Shown: piece by piece, positions 8,265-16,921 of the stretch
Numbering within the stretch: position 1 is the first letter of the stretch
Layout of the letters: every line of letters starts with the position of its first letter
NCBI GenBank assembly: GCA_017882335.1
Contig: JADGPR010000023.1
Location: 1-39,439 of the forward strand
Direction: 5' to 3'
Origin: Bacteroidales bacterium
Lineage (GTDB): Bacteria > Bacteroidota > Bacteroidia > Bacteroidales > FEN-979
Length of the DNA stretch: 39,439 nucleotides
The notes under the pieces: generated by a model
Told to the model about the DNA's origin: nothing
What the model saw: only the letters and a program-made list of their open reading frames with translations
Database searches by the model: none
Position numbers and translations under genes: made by a program

Positions 8265-9785
8265 ATGAAACACGAAAAATTTATCGAGTTAAAAGGACAA
8301 CCAGGAATAGTGAAGATGAATGCAATACCTATTCTTCACTATGCCGGTTTTTGTGTTCTCATTTCCGAGTTGCTGCGCGAAGAATCGAACCATTGCCTTA
8401 ACTATTTCGTTGTTCCGCTTCCCGGGAAGTACAAATTCATTTGTTGCATCGGCTCTGATACAAAAAAATCGATTTTTATTTTTTCGCATGAACAGGATAA
8501 AAATGAAACCATTAGTTTGCCTTCCCTCACCCGGATGCATTTTCCGTTCCATATCTTTGAGCGGGAGATCCATGAGCATTATGGATTTTACTTTCCGGAT
8601 CATCCCTGGCTGAAACCATTGCGATATAACTTCAATCGTCACAACCGGGATAAAATCATGAATAATTTCCCATTTTATTCAATCGATGGAGAAGAGTTAC
8701 ATGAAGTCGATGTAGGGCCGATCCATGCCGGCATCATTGAACCCGGGCATTTCCGGTTCATCTGCAACGGGGAAAAAGTACTGCACCTCGAAATCCAGCT
8801 GGGATACCAGCACCGTGGGGTCGAGGACTTATTTATGAAAAATGAAAGTGGGCTGAAAAATGCGCTCCTGGCAGAAACCATTGCCGGAGACACCGCAATA
8901 GGCCATTCAGTTTGTCATGTGGGGTTGATGGAAGCGCTCGGAGGGCTGATTATATCTGACACCATCTCTTTGGAACGCACCATCGCCCTGGAAATGGAAC
9001 GGATCGCAATTCACATCGGGGACACAGCTGCACTTTGCACCGACATTGCCTATCAGTTCGGACAGGTTGTTAATGAAGCCCTGCGCACTATCGTGATCAA
9101 TACTATGCAATTCTGGTGCGGTAACCGTTTCGGGAAGGGATTGATCCGTACAGGAGGAACCCATTATCCTTTGACACCTCCAGTTGCCGCAGAGATCCGG
9201 AAAAATCTGAAAGAAATAAAAGAGAGATACCAACAAATTACAGGACGCATTTTCTCAATGTCCAGTGTCTTAAGCCGGTTTGAAGGGACAGGAAAGGTCA
9301 CCTTACGCCAGTCATCCCTGATCGGGGCTGTTGGGATGGCAGCAAGAAGTTCTGGTTTGAAAAGGGATATCCGCTGGTCGCATCCCTCACTTGCTTACGG
9401 CCAATTGAATTACGATCCTGTAGTTATTTCCCGGGGAGATGTTTGGGCAAGGGCCATGATGAGAACGCTGGAAGTTGAAAAATCGATTGAAATGGTTTTT
9501 CATCTGCTGGATCTCCGGGAAGGGAAAAGTGAAAATAGAAATCCCTTGTATGACTTTGAGCTTGAACCGGATGCATTTGCAATTTCCCTTATCGAAGGAT
9601 GGAGAGGGGAGATCTGTCATACCGCAGTTACGGATGAAAAAGGGAAGATCATGCATTATAAAGTGAAAGATCCATCCTTGCACAACTGGATGGCGCTTGC
9701 ACTTGCAATGAGGGGCCGGGAAATTTCGGAGTTCCCGTTGTACAACAAAAGTTATAATTTGTCTTATTGCGGGAATGATTTGTAG
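8265..9785 (+). CDS. HyfG-like (NuoC-NuoD fused) large subunit lacking Ni-Fe ligands
   Basis: The 506-residue protein has an N-terminal NuoC-like domain (FPFHIFEREIHEHYG, 93-107) and a C-terminal hydrogenase-large-subunit/NuoD domain starting at HEVDVGPIHAGIIEPGHFRF (146-165). In true [NiFe] hydrogenases the motif ERICGICG supplies two cysteines; here the aligned stretch is ETIAGDTA (204-211), so both are replaced (A207, T210). The C-terminal DPCxxC is replaced by DPSLHN (469-474; S471, N474). No Ni-Fe site can form. This pattern matches energy-converting hydrogenase-related (Ehr) large subunits. I chose the ATG at 8265, directly after the preceding stop, instead of the GTG at 8241. The fold and the active-site loops otherwise look well conserved, so the protein is probably functional in another role. 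Confidence 0.88.
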   Translation: MKHEKFIELKGQPGIVKMNAIPILHYAGFCVLISELLREESNHCLNYFVVPLPGKYKFICCIGSDTKKSIFIFSHEQDKNETISLPSLTRMHFPFHIFEREIHEHYGFYFPDHPWLKPLRYNFNRHNRDKIMNNFPFYSIDGEELHEVDVGPIHAGIIEPGHFRFICNGEKVLHLEIQLGYQHRGVEDLFMKNESGLKNALLAETIAGDTAIGHSVCHVGLMEALGGLIISDTISLERTIALEMERIAIHIGDTAALCTDIAYQFGQVVNEALRTIVINTMQFWCGNRFGKGLIRTGGTHYPLTPPVAAEIRKNLKEIKERYQQITGRIFSMSSVLSRFEGTGKVTLRQSSLIGAVGMAARSSGLKRDIRWSHPSLAYGQLNYDPVVISRGDVWARAMMRTLEVEKSIEMVFHLLDLREGKSENRNPLYDFELEPDAFAISLIEGWRGEICHTAVTDEKGKIMHYKVKDPSLHNWMALALAMRGREISEFPLYNKSYNLSYCGNDL

Positions 9786-9886
9786 TTCGGATGTCGGATG
9801 TCGGAGGTCCGAAGTCAGAGATCAGAATTCTGACCTCCGACCTCTGATCTCAGACCTCAGAATAGTAGAACAAAAAACTATAGTAG
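9786..9886. repeat. Long imperfect hairpin between large- and small-subunit genes
   Basis: About 100 bp separate the two peripheral-arm genes, unlike the overlaps elsewhere in the cluster. Bases about 9801-9856 form an imperfect inverted repeat centred on GAATTC at 9825-9830: the left arm GAAGTCAGAGATCAGAA and the complement of TTCTGACCTCCGACCTC agree at 14 of 17 positions, with further pairing outside. GTCGGATGTCGGA-type words (GGATGTC repeats) form the left shoulder. It could act as an mRNA processing or attenuation structure, or may simply be an inserted repeat. Confidence 0.6.
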
Positions 9887-10645
9887 ATGCTCTTCGCTGA
9901 ATTCAGAATATACAGCCGCCATGGCAGGCAATCGGTCCCGGATCTTCGGTCGGTCGAGTTGACACCGTTATTCCGTGGACGCCCGGTGATCTCCGGCGAG
10001 ATTACTCCGGAAGAAACCGCGAAAGTCGTAAAGCTTTGCCCTACCGGTGCAATATCTGCTTCCCCCTGCAGCATCGATCTTGGCAAATGTGTTTTTTGCA
10101 AGGAATGCCAGTTTATCTTGCCGGGGAAAATCACTTTCACCAATGATTATAAGATAGCGGCAAATTCAAGGGAAGCCTTGATCATCCAGGCAGGACAGGA
10201 CAAACCTGTAGTGCTGAACCCAGAGAAGACCCGGAAGGAAATCCGTTCCTTTTTCAAACACGCGCTGAAATTAAGGCAGGTTTCAGCAGGTGGTGATAAT
10301 TCCTGCGAAATGGAGCTGAATGCAGCCGGCAATGTGAATTTCGACATGGGGCGATACGGGATCGAGTTTGTAGCATCTCCCCGACATGCCGACGGGATCG
10401 TCATCACGGGCCCGGTTTCAGAGAATATAGCGGAGGCATTGCAGATTTGTTACGATGCAGTTCCCGATCCCAAGATTGTGATCCTGATGGGTACCGACGC
10501 AATCAGTGGAGGTATTTTTGCCGGGAGTCCGGCCCTCGACCGCAGTTTCCTTGAAAAATATCCCATCGATCTTTATGTTCCCGGAAACCCACCGCATCCG
10601 CTGACTTTCATCAACGGAGTGCTGGATTTAGTCGGAAGGATGTGA
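9887..10645 (+). CDS. Fused ferredoxin-NuoB/HyfI-like small subunit with selective cysteine loss
   Basis: The 252-residue protein joins a 2[4Fe-4S] ferredoxin-like domain (about 1-95, HyfH/NuoI-like) to a NuoB/hydrogenase small-subunit domain (about 130-252). In the ferredoxin part only C51 (in CPTGAI) and C68, C71, C74 (in CVFCKEC) fit ligand positions; the CxxCxxC before C51 and the last Cys of the second motif (now ILP) are absent. In the NuoB part the proximal cluster retains only C140 (SCEMEL). Expected cysteines are replaced at D137 (GGDNSCE for GGCNGCE), D204 (MGTDAISGG, compare NuoB MGACANSGG) and N234 (PGNPPHP for PGCPPRP). SPRHADGIVITGPV (164-177) is strongly conserved. C61 and C188 do not match known ligands. 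The surrounding scaffold is preserved, which argues against random decay. Confidence 0.85.
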   Translation: MLFAEFRIYSRHGRQSVPDLRSVELTPLFRGRPVISGEITPEETAKVVKLCPTGAISASPCSIDLGKCVFCKECQFILPGKITFTNDYKIAANSREALIIQAGQDKPVVLNPEKTRKEIRSFFKHALKLRQVSAGGDNSCEMELNAAGNVNFDMGRYGIEFVASPRHADGIVITGPVSENIAEALQICYDAVPDPKIVILMGTDAISGGIFAGSPALDRSFLEKYPIDLYVPGNPPHPLTFINGVLDLVGRM

Positions 10646-10662
10646 CAAGGTTGGATTTGCCT

Positions 10663-10670
10663 TAACTTTG
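10663..10670 (+). promoter_or_regulatory. Candidate -7 promoter box (TAACTTTG) before the copper ATPase
   Basis: TAACTTTG fits TAnnTTTG exactly and is followed immediately by CATG. No good -33 element is visible at 17-23 bp. If used, the mRNA would start within a few bases of the candidate initiation codons, i.e. nearly leaderless. Confidence 0.35.
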
Positions 10671-10678
10671 CATGAAAA

Positions 10679-12904
10679 TTGAAACTGGTGTCAACTGTTA
10701 AAGAAATATACCCGGTAGAGGGAATGTCATGTGCATCCTGCGCCCTGAGCATACAAACGATGCTTTCTGCCCAGGATGGCGTAAAGTCGGCAGTGGTGAA
10801 CCTTGCCATGGAACAGGTTGTGGTGGAATATGAACCTCAACTCATCGATCCTGCCCGCATGGGAAAAGTTGTCGATGGGATCGGTTTCAAACTTATTACC
10901 GACAAATCTGTTAGTGCCGGCGACCAGGAGCATACACAAAACCGGCGGTTAAATCGACTGAAATACAATACCCTCATGTCGGTTGCATTTTCTATCCCGG
11001 TGGTCTTGATCTCGATGGTTTTTCACAACATTCCATACTCCCACTGGATCATGCTTGTACTGGCAGTCCCTGTGCTTGCTATCTTCGGAAGGGAGTTTTT
11101 TATCATTGCCTGGAAAAGGGCGATGCATTTTTCTTCAAACATGGACACGTTGGTCGCACTGGGAACGGGAACGGCTTTCATCTACAGTACGTTCAATACG
11201 GTTTTCCCGGAATTCCTGCGGTCGAGGGGTTTCGAACCCCATGTCTATTTTGAAGCTGCCGTGGTGATCATCTCGTTCATCCTCCTGGGAAGATATTTTG
11301 AAGAAAGAGCAAAACAACGGACTTCCGGGGCCATCCGTAAGTTGATGGGGCTAGGTGTAAAGACGGCAAGGGTGATCAGGAATGGCGTTGAAAAAGAAAT
11401 GCTGATTTCGAAAATCATTGTGAGCGACATCCTGGTGATCCGACCAGGAGAAAAGATTCCCACCGACGGGAAAGTGACCGAAGGAGAATCATTCATCGAC
11501 GAAAGCATGATCACAGGCGAATCGGTACCTGTGCAAAAGAAGGCCGGTGATTTTGTGATTGGCGCAACCATCAACCAAACCGGCAGCCTGAAAATCTCGG
11601 CCGAAAAAGTGGGTAGTGAAACCATGCTGGCACAGATCATAAAACTTGTTCAGGAAGCGCAGGGAAGCAGGGCGCCGGTACAAAAGCTGGTGGACAAGGT
11701 TGCTGCTGTTTTTGTCCCGGTCGTAATAGGGATAGCCATCCTCACCTTTATCGCCTGGTCGATCTGGCATCCCGCATCCGGAAGCCCCATCGCACTCATT
11801 TGTGCCATCACCGTTTTGGTCATTGCCTGCCCTTGTGCCCTGGGGCTTGCCACACCAACGGCCCTGATGGTGGGTCTTGGAAAAGCCGCCGAACATGGTA
11901 TCTTGATACGGGATGCGGAAAGCCTGGAAACCGCCTGCAACATCGATACAATTGTGCTTGACAAAACGGGGACCATAACAGTTGGAAAACCCATGGTAGC
12001 TGAGATCGTATGGGAAGAAAACAGTTCTGATCAATCTATGGTCGAAGATGCAATTGTATCCATTGAATCACGGTCGGAACATCCGTTTGCGGCAGCACTG
12101 GTCAACCACCTGAAGAAACCTGACTTCATTCCACTTGAAATTGTCGGCTTTGAAAGCACAACAGGGAAAGGCGTTTCTGCCTTTGTCGGGAGCGACGTCT
12201 ACCATATCGGAAGCAAAAGTTATATCCTCGAAAACGCCGGGCAGTTCTCAAAAACTTTCCTGGAAAAAGATGCTGAGTTACGAAGACAGGCACAGTCGCT
12301 GATCTATGTGACCAAAAACCGGAAAGTTGTTGCTCTTTTTTCGGTGACCGATACGATAAAACCTTCCTCGGCAGCGGCAGTAGCTGAATTAAAGAACATG
12401 GGCATCGAAGTGCATATGCTGAGCGGGGATACGGTTGCCATCACCTCACACATGGCGACCAAGGCAGGGATCGATCACTTTAAAGGCGAGGTCACGCCCG
12501 GAGGAAAATCAGATTATGTAAGACAGTTGAAAGAAAAGGGACGGCATGTTGCCATGGTGGGTGATGGAATCAACGATTCGCCGGCACTGGCGCTGGCTGA
12601 TATCGGCATTGCATTGGGAACCGGCACCGACATCGCCATGGAAAGCGCCCAAATCACCCTGATCGGGGGCGACCTTGAAAAGATCATATCCACAATCAAG
12701 CTTTCCAGGAAAACCGTTAAAACCATCCACCAGAACCTATTCTGGGCTTTCTTTTACAACGTCATCAGTATCCCTGTGGCAGCCGGTATTCTTTACCCGT
12801 TTACAGGATTTCTGCTCAATCCGATGATCGCAGGAGCCGGGATGGCGCTCAGTTCCGTTTCCGTTGTCACCAATAGCCTGCGACTGAAACGGGTAAAAAT
12901 ATAA
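10679..12904 (+). CDS. Copper-transporting P1B-type ATPase (CopA-like)
   Basis: The 741-residue P-type ATPase is predicted to export Cu+ across the inner membrane. It has one N-terminal heavy-metal domain with GMSCASC (15-21), the membrane metal-binding CPC motif (C384-P-C386 in IACPCALG), the phosphorylated Asp D428 in DKTGTIT, a TGES-type actuator motif (ITGESVPVQ), the SEHPFA nucleotide-binding motif and GDGINDSP (from G628). Copper rather than zinc is favoured by CPC together with the CxxC domain. The start is uncertain: a TGA lies in frame at 10673, leaving TTG 10679 or GTG 10688. An ATG at 10672 is one base out of frame and gives only nine codons. It lies 33 bp after the small-subunit gene and may or may not share its transcript. 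Confidence 0.92.
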   Translation: MKLVSTVKEIYPVEGMSCASCALSIQTMLSAQDGVKSAVVNLAMEQVVVEYEPQLIDPARMGKVVDGIGFKLITDKSVSAGDQEHTQNRRLNRLKYNTLMSVAFSIPVVLISMVFHNIPYSHWIMLVLAVPVLAIFGREFFIIAWKRAMHFSSNMDTLVALGTGTAFIYSTFNTVFPEFLRSRGFEPHVYFEAAVVIISFILLGRYFEERAKQRTSGAIRKLMGLGVKTARVIRNGVEKEMLISKIIVSDILVIRPGEKIPTDGKVTEGESFIDESMITGESVPVQKKAGDFVIGATINQTGSLKISAEKVGSETMLAQIIKLVQEAQGSRAPVQKLVDKVAAVFVPVVIGIAILTFIAWSIWHPASGSPIALICAITVLVIACPCALGLATPTALMVGLGKAAEHGILIRDAESLETACNIDTIVLDKTGTITVGKPMVAEIVWEENSSDQSMVEDAIVSIESRSEHPFAAALVNHLKKPDFIPLEIVGFESTTGKGVSAFVGSDVYHIGSKSYILENAGQFSKTFLEKDAELRRQAQSLIYVTKNRKVVALFSVTDTIKPSSAAAVAELKNMGIEVHMLSGDTVAITSHMATKAGIDHFKGEVTPGGKSDYVRQLKEKGRHVAMVGDGINDSPALALADIGIALGTGTDIAMESAQITLIGGDLEKIISTIKLSRKTVKTIHQNLFWAFFYNVISIPVAAGILYPFTGFLLNPMIAGAGMALSSVSVVTNSLRLKRVKI

Positions 12905-13019
12905 AAAGAGGTCAGAGAACGGAAGTCGGAGGATGGAAGATGGAGAATCGAGGGTGGAGGTCTTTCCCGCAGGGAATAAAAAGCAATATATCCATAAAGA
13001 TTTGCAAGAAACAGAAAAT
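12905..13019. repeat. Short GGAAGTCGGAGGATGG-rich spacer
   Basis: The spacer contains the purine-rich words GAGGTCAGAGAACGGAAGTC, GGAGGATGGAAGATGGAG and GGGTGGAGGTC. These resemble the GGTCAGAG and GTCGGAGG words in the hairpin at 9786-9886. The open frame reading back to 12933 is not used; the lipoprotein starts at 13020. Confidence 0.5.
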
Positions 13020-14417
13020 ATGAGAAAGACATTTCCGCATTCAATCTGTATTCTGCTAATCCTTTTCTTTTCCGGGTGTTCGGTACTGAAAATAGAACGT
13101 CCTCCCGAATCCTACGATGAAATTAAAGTACAGCTACCGGTTTCCTACCTCAGCATCCCGTTTGAAGCAGATCTGAAAAAAATGGAACGGCTGGTTAACC
13201 AGCAGTTCGGCGGTCTGATTTATGCAGATACCAGTTTCGACGACAATGATAACGACAACCTTATGGTCAAGGCATGGAAGATGGCGGATATCAAGCTGTC
13301 CATAGAAGGGAACCAGGTCTTTTATCAGGTACCCCTGAGTGTCTGGATCAAGAAAAAGTTTGTCATTGGGGCCTTCGGAATCGGCGTTTCCGATACCCGG
13401 GAAGTTACCGGCAGTGTGATTCTGAAATTCCGCACCCGGATAACGATCCAGAATGACTGGTCCATTTCGGCCATCACCTTTTCCGACGGTTATGAATGGG
13501 TGACCACTCCCATGCTCCAGCTAGTTGGAGGTATCAGCATCCCGTTGCCCTTTATCTCCGACCTCCTCCTGGAGGCAAACCAGAAGGATATCAATACCCA
13601 GATCGATAAGGCATTCCAGTCCTCCTTCGACCTGAAATCCTATTTTACTCCGATATGGAATACTATCCAGGTGCCTATAAAACTTTCAGATGAATATCCC
13701 TTGTGGGTGAAGATCACTCCGATGGAGATCAGTACGGTTCCTTTACAGGGTTCATCAAACATGATCAGTTATACGATCGGGATCAAGGCATATACCGAAC
13801 TCTTCTATGGTGATGAACCCGCTTACAAAGTCAACAAAAACCTTCCCGACCTGAAAATCACCAGTCGTCTCGACAACGATTTCAACATCAGCCTTGGCCT
13901 CGACGTTCCCTTTATACATATTAATGAGATTGCAAATAAACAAATGGTTGGCTTTCAATACCGCCAGGGAAAAAACCTCATTGAAGTTAAAGAAGTTTTC
14001 CTTTTCGGAAGCGGCGGCAAAATCGTGGTTGCATTGAATATAGCGGGTACCATCAAGGGAACCATTTACCTTTCAGGGAAACCATATTATGACAGGGAAA
14101 CATCATCGCTGAGGGTAAAAGAGCTGGATTTTGATATCCGCACAAAAAATGTCCTGATCAGGTCGGCTTCCTGGATTTTCCACCAAAACCTCCTGCAAAC
14201 CCTCGAACAGCAGTTGTCATTCCCCATCGGCGACCAGCTTCAGTCAGCACGGACCCAGCTTCAATCTTATCTTGATGGGAATAAAAAGGTTCAGTATTTT
14301 GGAATATCGGGAACGATTGACAAACCGGAAATCGGCGACATCCTGATTACCAGGCAATCGGTAAAAGCCATGATCATCTTCATTGGGAAGATCAGGATTA
14401 CGTTGGATACTGAATAA
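13020..14417 (+). CDS. DUF4403 family lipoprotein
   Basis: The 465-residue protein starts at the ATG at 13020, chosen because it places a lipoprotein signal at the N terminus: a hydrophobic core followed by FFSGC with C20 as the lipidation site. The body matches the DUF4403 pattern: YLSIPFEADLKKMERLVNQQ, then DDNDNDNLMVKAWK and VFYQVPLSVWIKK, with repeated beta-rich halves. It is predicted to be a periplasmic or surface lipoprotein. The two-fold internal similarity suggests a tubular lipid-binding-like fold, but this is inference from general appearance only; the family has no established biochemical role. No operon partner is obvious: the copper ATPase ends 115 bp upstream and the sugar transporter starts 276 bp downstream. 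Confidence 0.8.
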   Translation: MRKTFPHSICILLILFFSGCSVLKIERPPESYDEIKVQLPVSYLSIPFEADLKKMERLVNQQFGGLIYADTSFDDNDNDNLMVKAWKMADIKLSIEGNQVFYQVPLSVWIKKKFVIGAFGIGVSDTREVTGSVILKFRTRITIQNDWSISAITFSDGYEWVTTPMLQLVGGISIPLPFISDLLLEANQKDINTQIDKAFQSSFDLKSYFTPIWNTIQVPIKLSDEYPLWVKITPMEISTVPLQGSSNMISYTIGIKAYTELFYGDEPAYKVNKNLPDLKITSRLDNDFNISLGLDVPFIHINEIANKQMVGFQYRQGKNLIEVKEVFLFGSGGKIVVALNIAGTIKGTIYLSGKPYYDRETSSLRVKELDFDIRTKNVLIRSASWIFHQNLLQTLEQQLSFPIGDQLQSARTQLQSYLDGNKKVQYFGISGTIDKPEIGDILITRQSVKAMIIFIGKIRITLDTE

Positions 14418-14693
14418 AATTACGAATTAGGGATTACGAATGAATTTTTTGATTTACAATTTTGTGTTTTCTTAGCAAACTTAGAATCTTTGCGGTGAAC
14501 AAAACATTCGTAAAAGAGTTTCTCGCAGATTTTCGCAGACAAAACCCGCAGATTTCCGCAGAATTAAAACTCACAAGTTCACCAACATCCCTCACCCACA
14601 CAACCAGCATCCAGCATCTAGCATCCAGTATCCGATTCGCCGCCTGTCCGCTTAATTTATTATTTTTGCCTGAATCAATTTAATTTCCAGGCT
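14418..14693. repeat. Intergenic region with CGCAGATT repeat and CCAGCATC words
   Basis: No gene is seen. A CGCAGATT-family repeat occupies about 14519-14565 (TCTCGCAGATTTTCGCAGAC, CCGCAGATTTCCGCAGA). Around 14607-14632 there are several CCAGCATC/CTAGCATC repeats. The promoter of the sugar transporter lies at the right end. Confidence 0.65.
14661..14668 (+). promoter_or_regulatory. Candidate -7 promoter box (TATTTTTG)
   Basis: TATTTTTG fits TAnnTTTG and lies 25 bp before the transporter ATG. A convincing -33 box is not seen. Confidence 0.4.
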
Positions 14694-15980
14694 ATGTCCA
14701 GCGACACCCTTTCCTCTTCCGCAAATAGTGCTAAATTCAATTATATCATCTCTCTTACGATCATCGGGAGTTTGTTTTTCATATTTGGTTTTGTAACCTG
14801 GCTGAACGGTATCCTGATTCCCTACCTGAAGATTGCCTGCGAACTGACCAATTTCCAGGCATTGTTTGTTGCCTTTGCCTTTTATATCTCCTATACCGTG
14901 ATGGCTTTACCCTCCTCATGGGTATTGAAAAAGACCGGCTTCAAGAACGGGATGATGGCCGGTTTATGGGTAATGGCCATTGGTACGCTGATCTTTGTCC
15001 CGGCTGCCATGACTCGCACTTTTGGACTTTTTCTTACGGGTTTGTTCGTGATGGGTACAGGTCTGGCCATTCTTCAAACGGCCTCCAATCCTTATATCAC
15101 GATCATCGGGAAACGGGAAACAGCAGCCCGACGCATCAGCATCATGGGCATCTGCAACAAACTGGCCGGCGCCATTGCTCCATTGATCCTGGCTTATTTT
15201 ATCCTGCATGATGGCGACGTTTTTATTACCAATCTGAAATCAATGGATCCTGATGCAAAAATGATTGCTCTCAACGGGCTTGCTTACCGCGTGATTGCTC
15301 CTTACCTGGTAATGACCGTGGTTTTATTTCTGCTCGGATTGATGATCCGGTTTTCGCCCCTGCCTGAAATAGATTCTGAACCCGAAGAAAATCCAGACAA
15401 CCTGGCAGCATCAAATAAAAAAAGCATCTTTGCTTTCCCTCACCTTATCCTCGGTGCCATTGCCTTATTCTTTTATGTGGGAGCAGAAGTGATGGCGGGT
15501 GATACCATCATCCGTTACGGCATCTCCAAAGGCATTGCCATTTCTACAGCCAAAGCATTTACCACCTATACGCTCATTGCAATGGTGGTGGGTTATATCC
15601 TTGGAATTGCACTAATCCCTAAGGTCATCTCCCAGCGAATCGCACTCCTTATTTCTGCAGTCCTTGGAATTTTTCTGACGGTAGGAGTACTTTTTGCAGA
15701 TTGGAATACCAGCGTCATGTTCGTTGCAATTCTTGGTTTTGCAAATGCCATCGTTTGGCCGGCCATCTGGCCACTGGCCATCCATGATCTGGGGAAATTC
15801 ATTAAAACCGGATCTGCCGTGCTTATCATGGCCATCGCTGGTGGCGCATTGCTGCCCCTCGCATGGGGATGGTGGTCGGATCATTTTAATTCACAACAGG
15901 CTTACTGGATACTCTTCCCGTGTTACCTGGTGATCCTGCTCTATGCTTCGTGGTGGTATAAACTGCGGTCATGGAAATAA
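14694..15980 (+). CDS. FucP/GluP-type MFS sugar:H+ symporter
   Basis: The 428-residue, 12-helix major facilitator is of the fucose/glucose-galactose permease family. Seen: FFIFGFVTWLNGILIPYLK in helix 1, characteristic of FucP/GluP, FYISYTVMALPSSWVLKKTGFKNGMM, GTGLAILQTASNPYITIIG (helix 4 with the conserved N-P) and GICNKLAGAIAPLILAYFIL. It is predicted to import a neutral hexose, deoxyhexose or N-acetylhexosamine with protons across the inner membrane. Length is typical. The next gene, a sugar nucleotidyltransferase, overlaps or closely follows it, indicating joint sugar uptake and activation. The exact sugar is not determinable. Confidence 0.9.
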   Translation: MSSDTLSSSANSAKFNYIISLTIIGSLFFIFGFVTWLNGILIPYLKIACELTNFQALFVAFAFYISYTVMALPSSWVLKKTGFKNGMMAGLWVMAIGTLIFVPAAMTRTFGLFLTGLFVMGTGLAILQTASNPYITIIGKRETAARRISIMGICNKLAGAIAPLILAYFILHDGDVFITNLKSMDPDAKMIALNGLAYRVIAPYLVMTVVLFLLGLMIRFSPLPEIDSEPEENPDNLAASNKKSIFAFPHLILGAIALFFYVGAEVMAGDTIIRYGISKGIAISTAKAFTTYTLIAMVVGYILGIALIPKVISQRIALLISAVLGIFLTVGVLFADWNTSVMFVAILGFANAIVWPAIWPLAIHDLGKFIKTGSAVLIMAIAGGALLPLAWGWWSDHFNSQQAYWILFPCYLVILLYASWWYKLRSWK

Positions 15981-16912
15981 CAAACACTTTCAATACTCAA
16001 GAAATGAAACCCACCTTATTGATCCTTGCAGCCGGTATCGGCAGCCGGTATGGCAGCCTGAAACAACTCGACCGGATCGGCCCCTCGGGTGAAACGATCA
16101 TCGATTATTCCATTTACGATGCTATCCGGGCGGGCTTCGGCAAGGTGGTATTCGTGATCAAGGAAAACATTGCAAAAGAATTCAGTGAAGTCTTTGTTGA
16201 AAAGCTCAATGGGAAGATTGAAGTGGAAACTGCCTTCCAGGAGATCCACAAGGTACCGGAAGGCATACAGTATTCTGAGGAACGCCAGAAACCCTGGGGT
16301 ACGGGCCATGCCGTTTTAATGGCTGCAGAGAAGATCCATGAACCTTTTGCCGTGATCAATGCCGATGATTTTTATGGACGCGGAGCTTATCAGTCACTTG
16401 CCGATTTTTATAAGGAATGGACACCTCAAAAGGGAAACACTTACTGTATGGTAGGCTATGAATTGGGAAAAACCCTGTCGGAACATGGCAGTGTTTCGAG
16501 GGGCGTTTGCAAAGCAGATGGATGTGCTTTCCTGCTGGAGGTGACGGAACGGACCAAAATCGAACGGAATCCTGCAGGAATAGAGTACCTCGACGAAACC
16601 GGTAAATCCTTTTACCTGGATAAACGAACCACGGTATCGATGAACTTCTGGGGATTCACCCCATCATTCTTCAATTTCCTGGAAACAGGATTCCTGGAAT
16701 TCTTAAAAAACAATGTCAATTCCCCTAAAGCAGAGTTTTATATTCCGGGGTTGGTCAATGACCTGCTAAAACGAAAAGAGGCTTCGGTCAGAATCCTGCC
16801 TTGCAGCGATCAATGGTTTGGGATGACTTACCGGGAAGACCGCGAACTTGTTGTTTCAAAGATCGGAGAACTCGTGAAAGCAGGTATTTATCCGGTTGAC
16901 CTGTGGAAATAA
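15971..16912 (+). CDS. Sugar-phosphate nucleotidyltransferase (NDP-sugar pyrophosphorylase-like)
   Basis: The GT-A fold nucleotidyltransferase has the signature LLILAAGIGSRYGSLKQLD (about residues 16-34 from the first ATG), with the G-x-G-S-R phosphate loop and a downstream Lys, then WGTGHAVLMA and the metal-binding Asp pair in VINADDFYG. The predicted reaction is a sugar-1-phosphate plus NTP to an NDP-sugar and pyrophosphate. Two starts are possible: ATG 15971, overlapping the transporter by 10 bp, or ATG 16004, 11 codons in, which begins MKPTLLILAAG and fits the family better. The sugar-1-kinase often paired with this type is absent. It is the last gene of its two-gene operon, followed by an inverted repeat. 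Confidence 0.85.
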   Translation: MEITNTFNTQEMKPTLLILAAGIGSRYGSLKQLDRIGPSGETIIDYSIYDAIRAGFGKVVFVIKENIAKEFSEVFVEKLNGKIEVETAFQEIHKVPEGIQYSEERQKPWGTGHAVLMAAEKIHEPFAVINADDFYGRGAYQSLADFYKEWTPQKGNTYCMVGYELGKTLSEHGSVSRGVCKADGCAFLLEVTERTKIERNPAGIEYLDETGKSFYLDKRTTVSMNFWGFTPSFFNFLETGFLEFLKNNVNSPKAEFYIPGLVNDLLKRKEASVRILPCSDQWFGMTYREDRELVVSKIGELVKAGIYPVDLWK

Positions 16913-16921
16913 TTCCAGAGA

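Noticed and set aside
8265-10645. A functional group 4 [NiFe] hydrogenase
   Set aside because: All four nickel-iron cysteines and three proximal-cluster cysteines are missing, and no maturation genes are in the window.
14462-14683. Open frame of 73 codons before the sugar transporter
   Set aside because: It spans a CGCAGATT repeat and the promoter region; no protein-like pattern.
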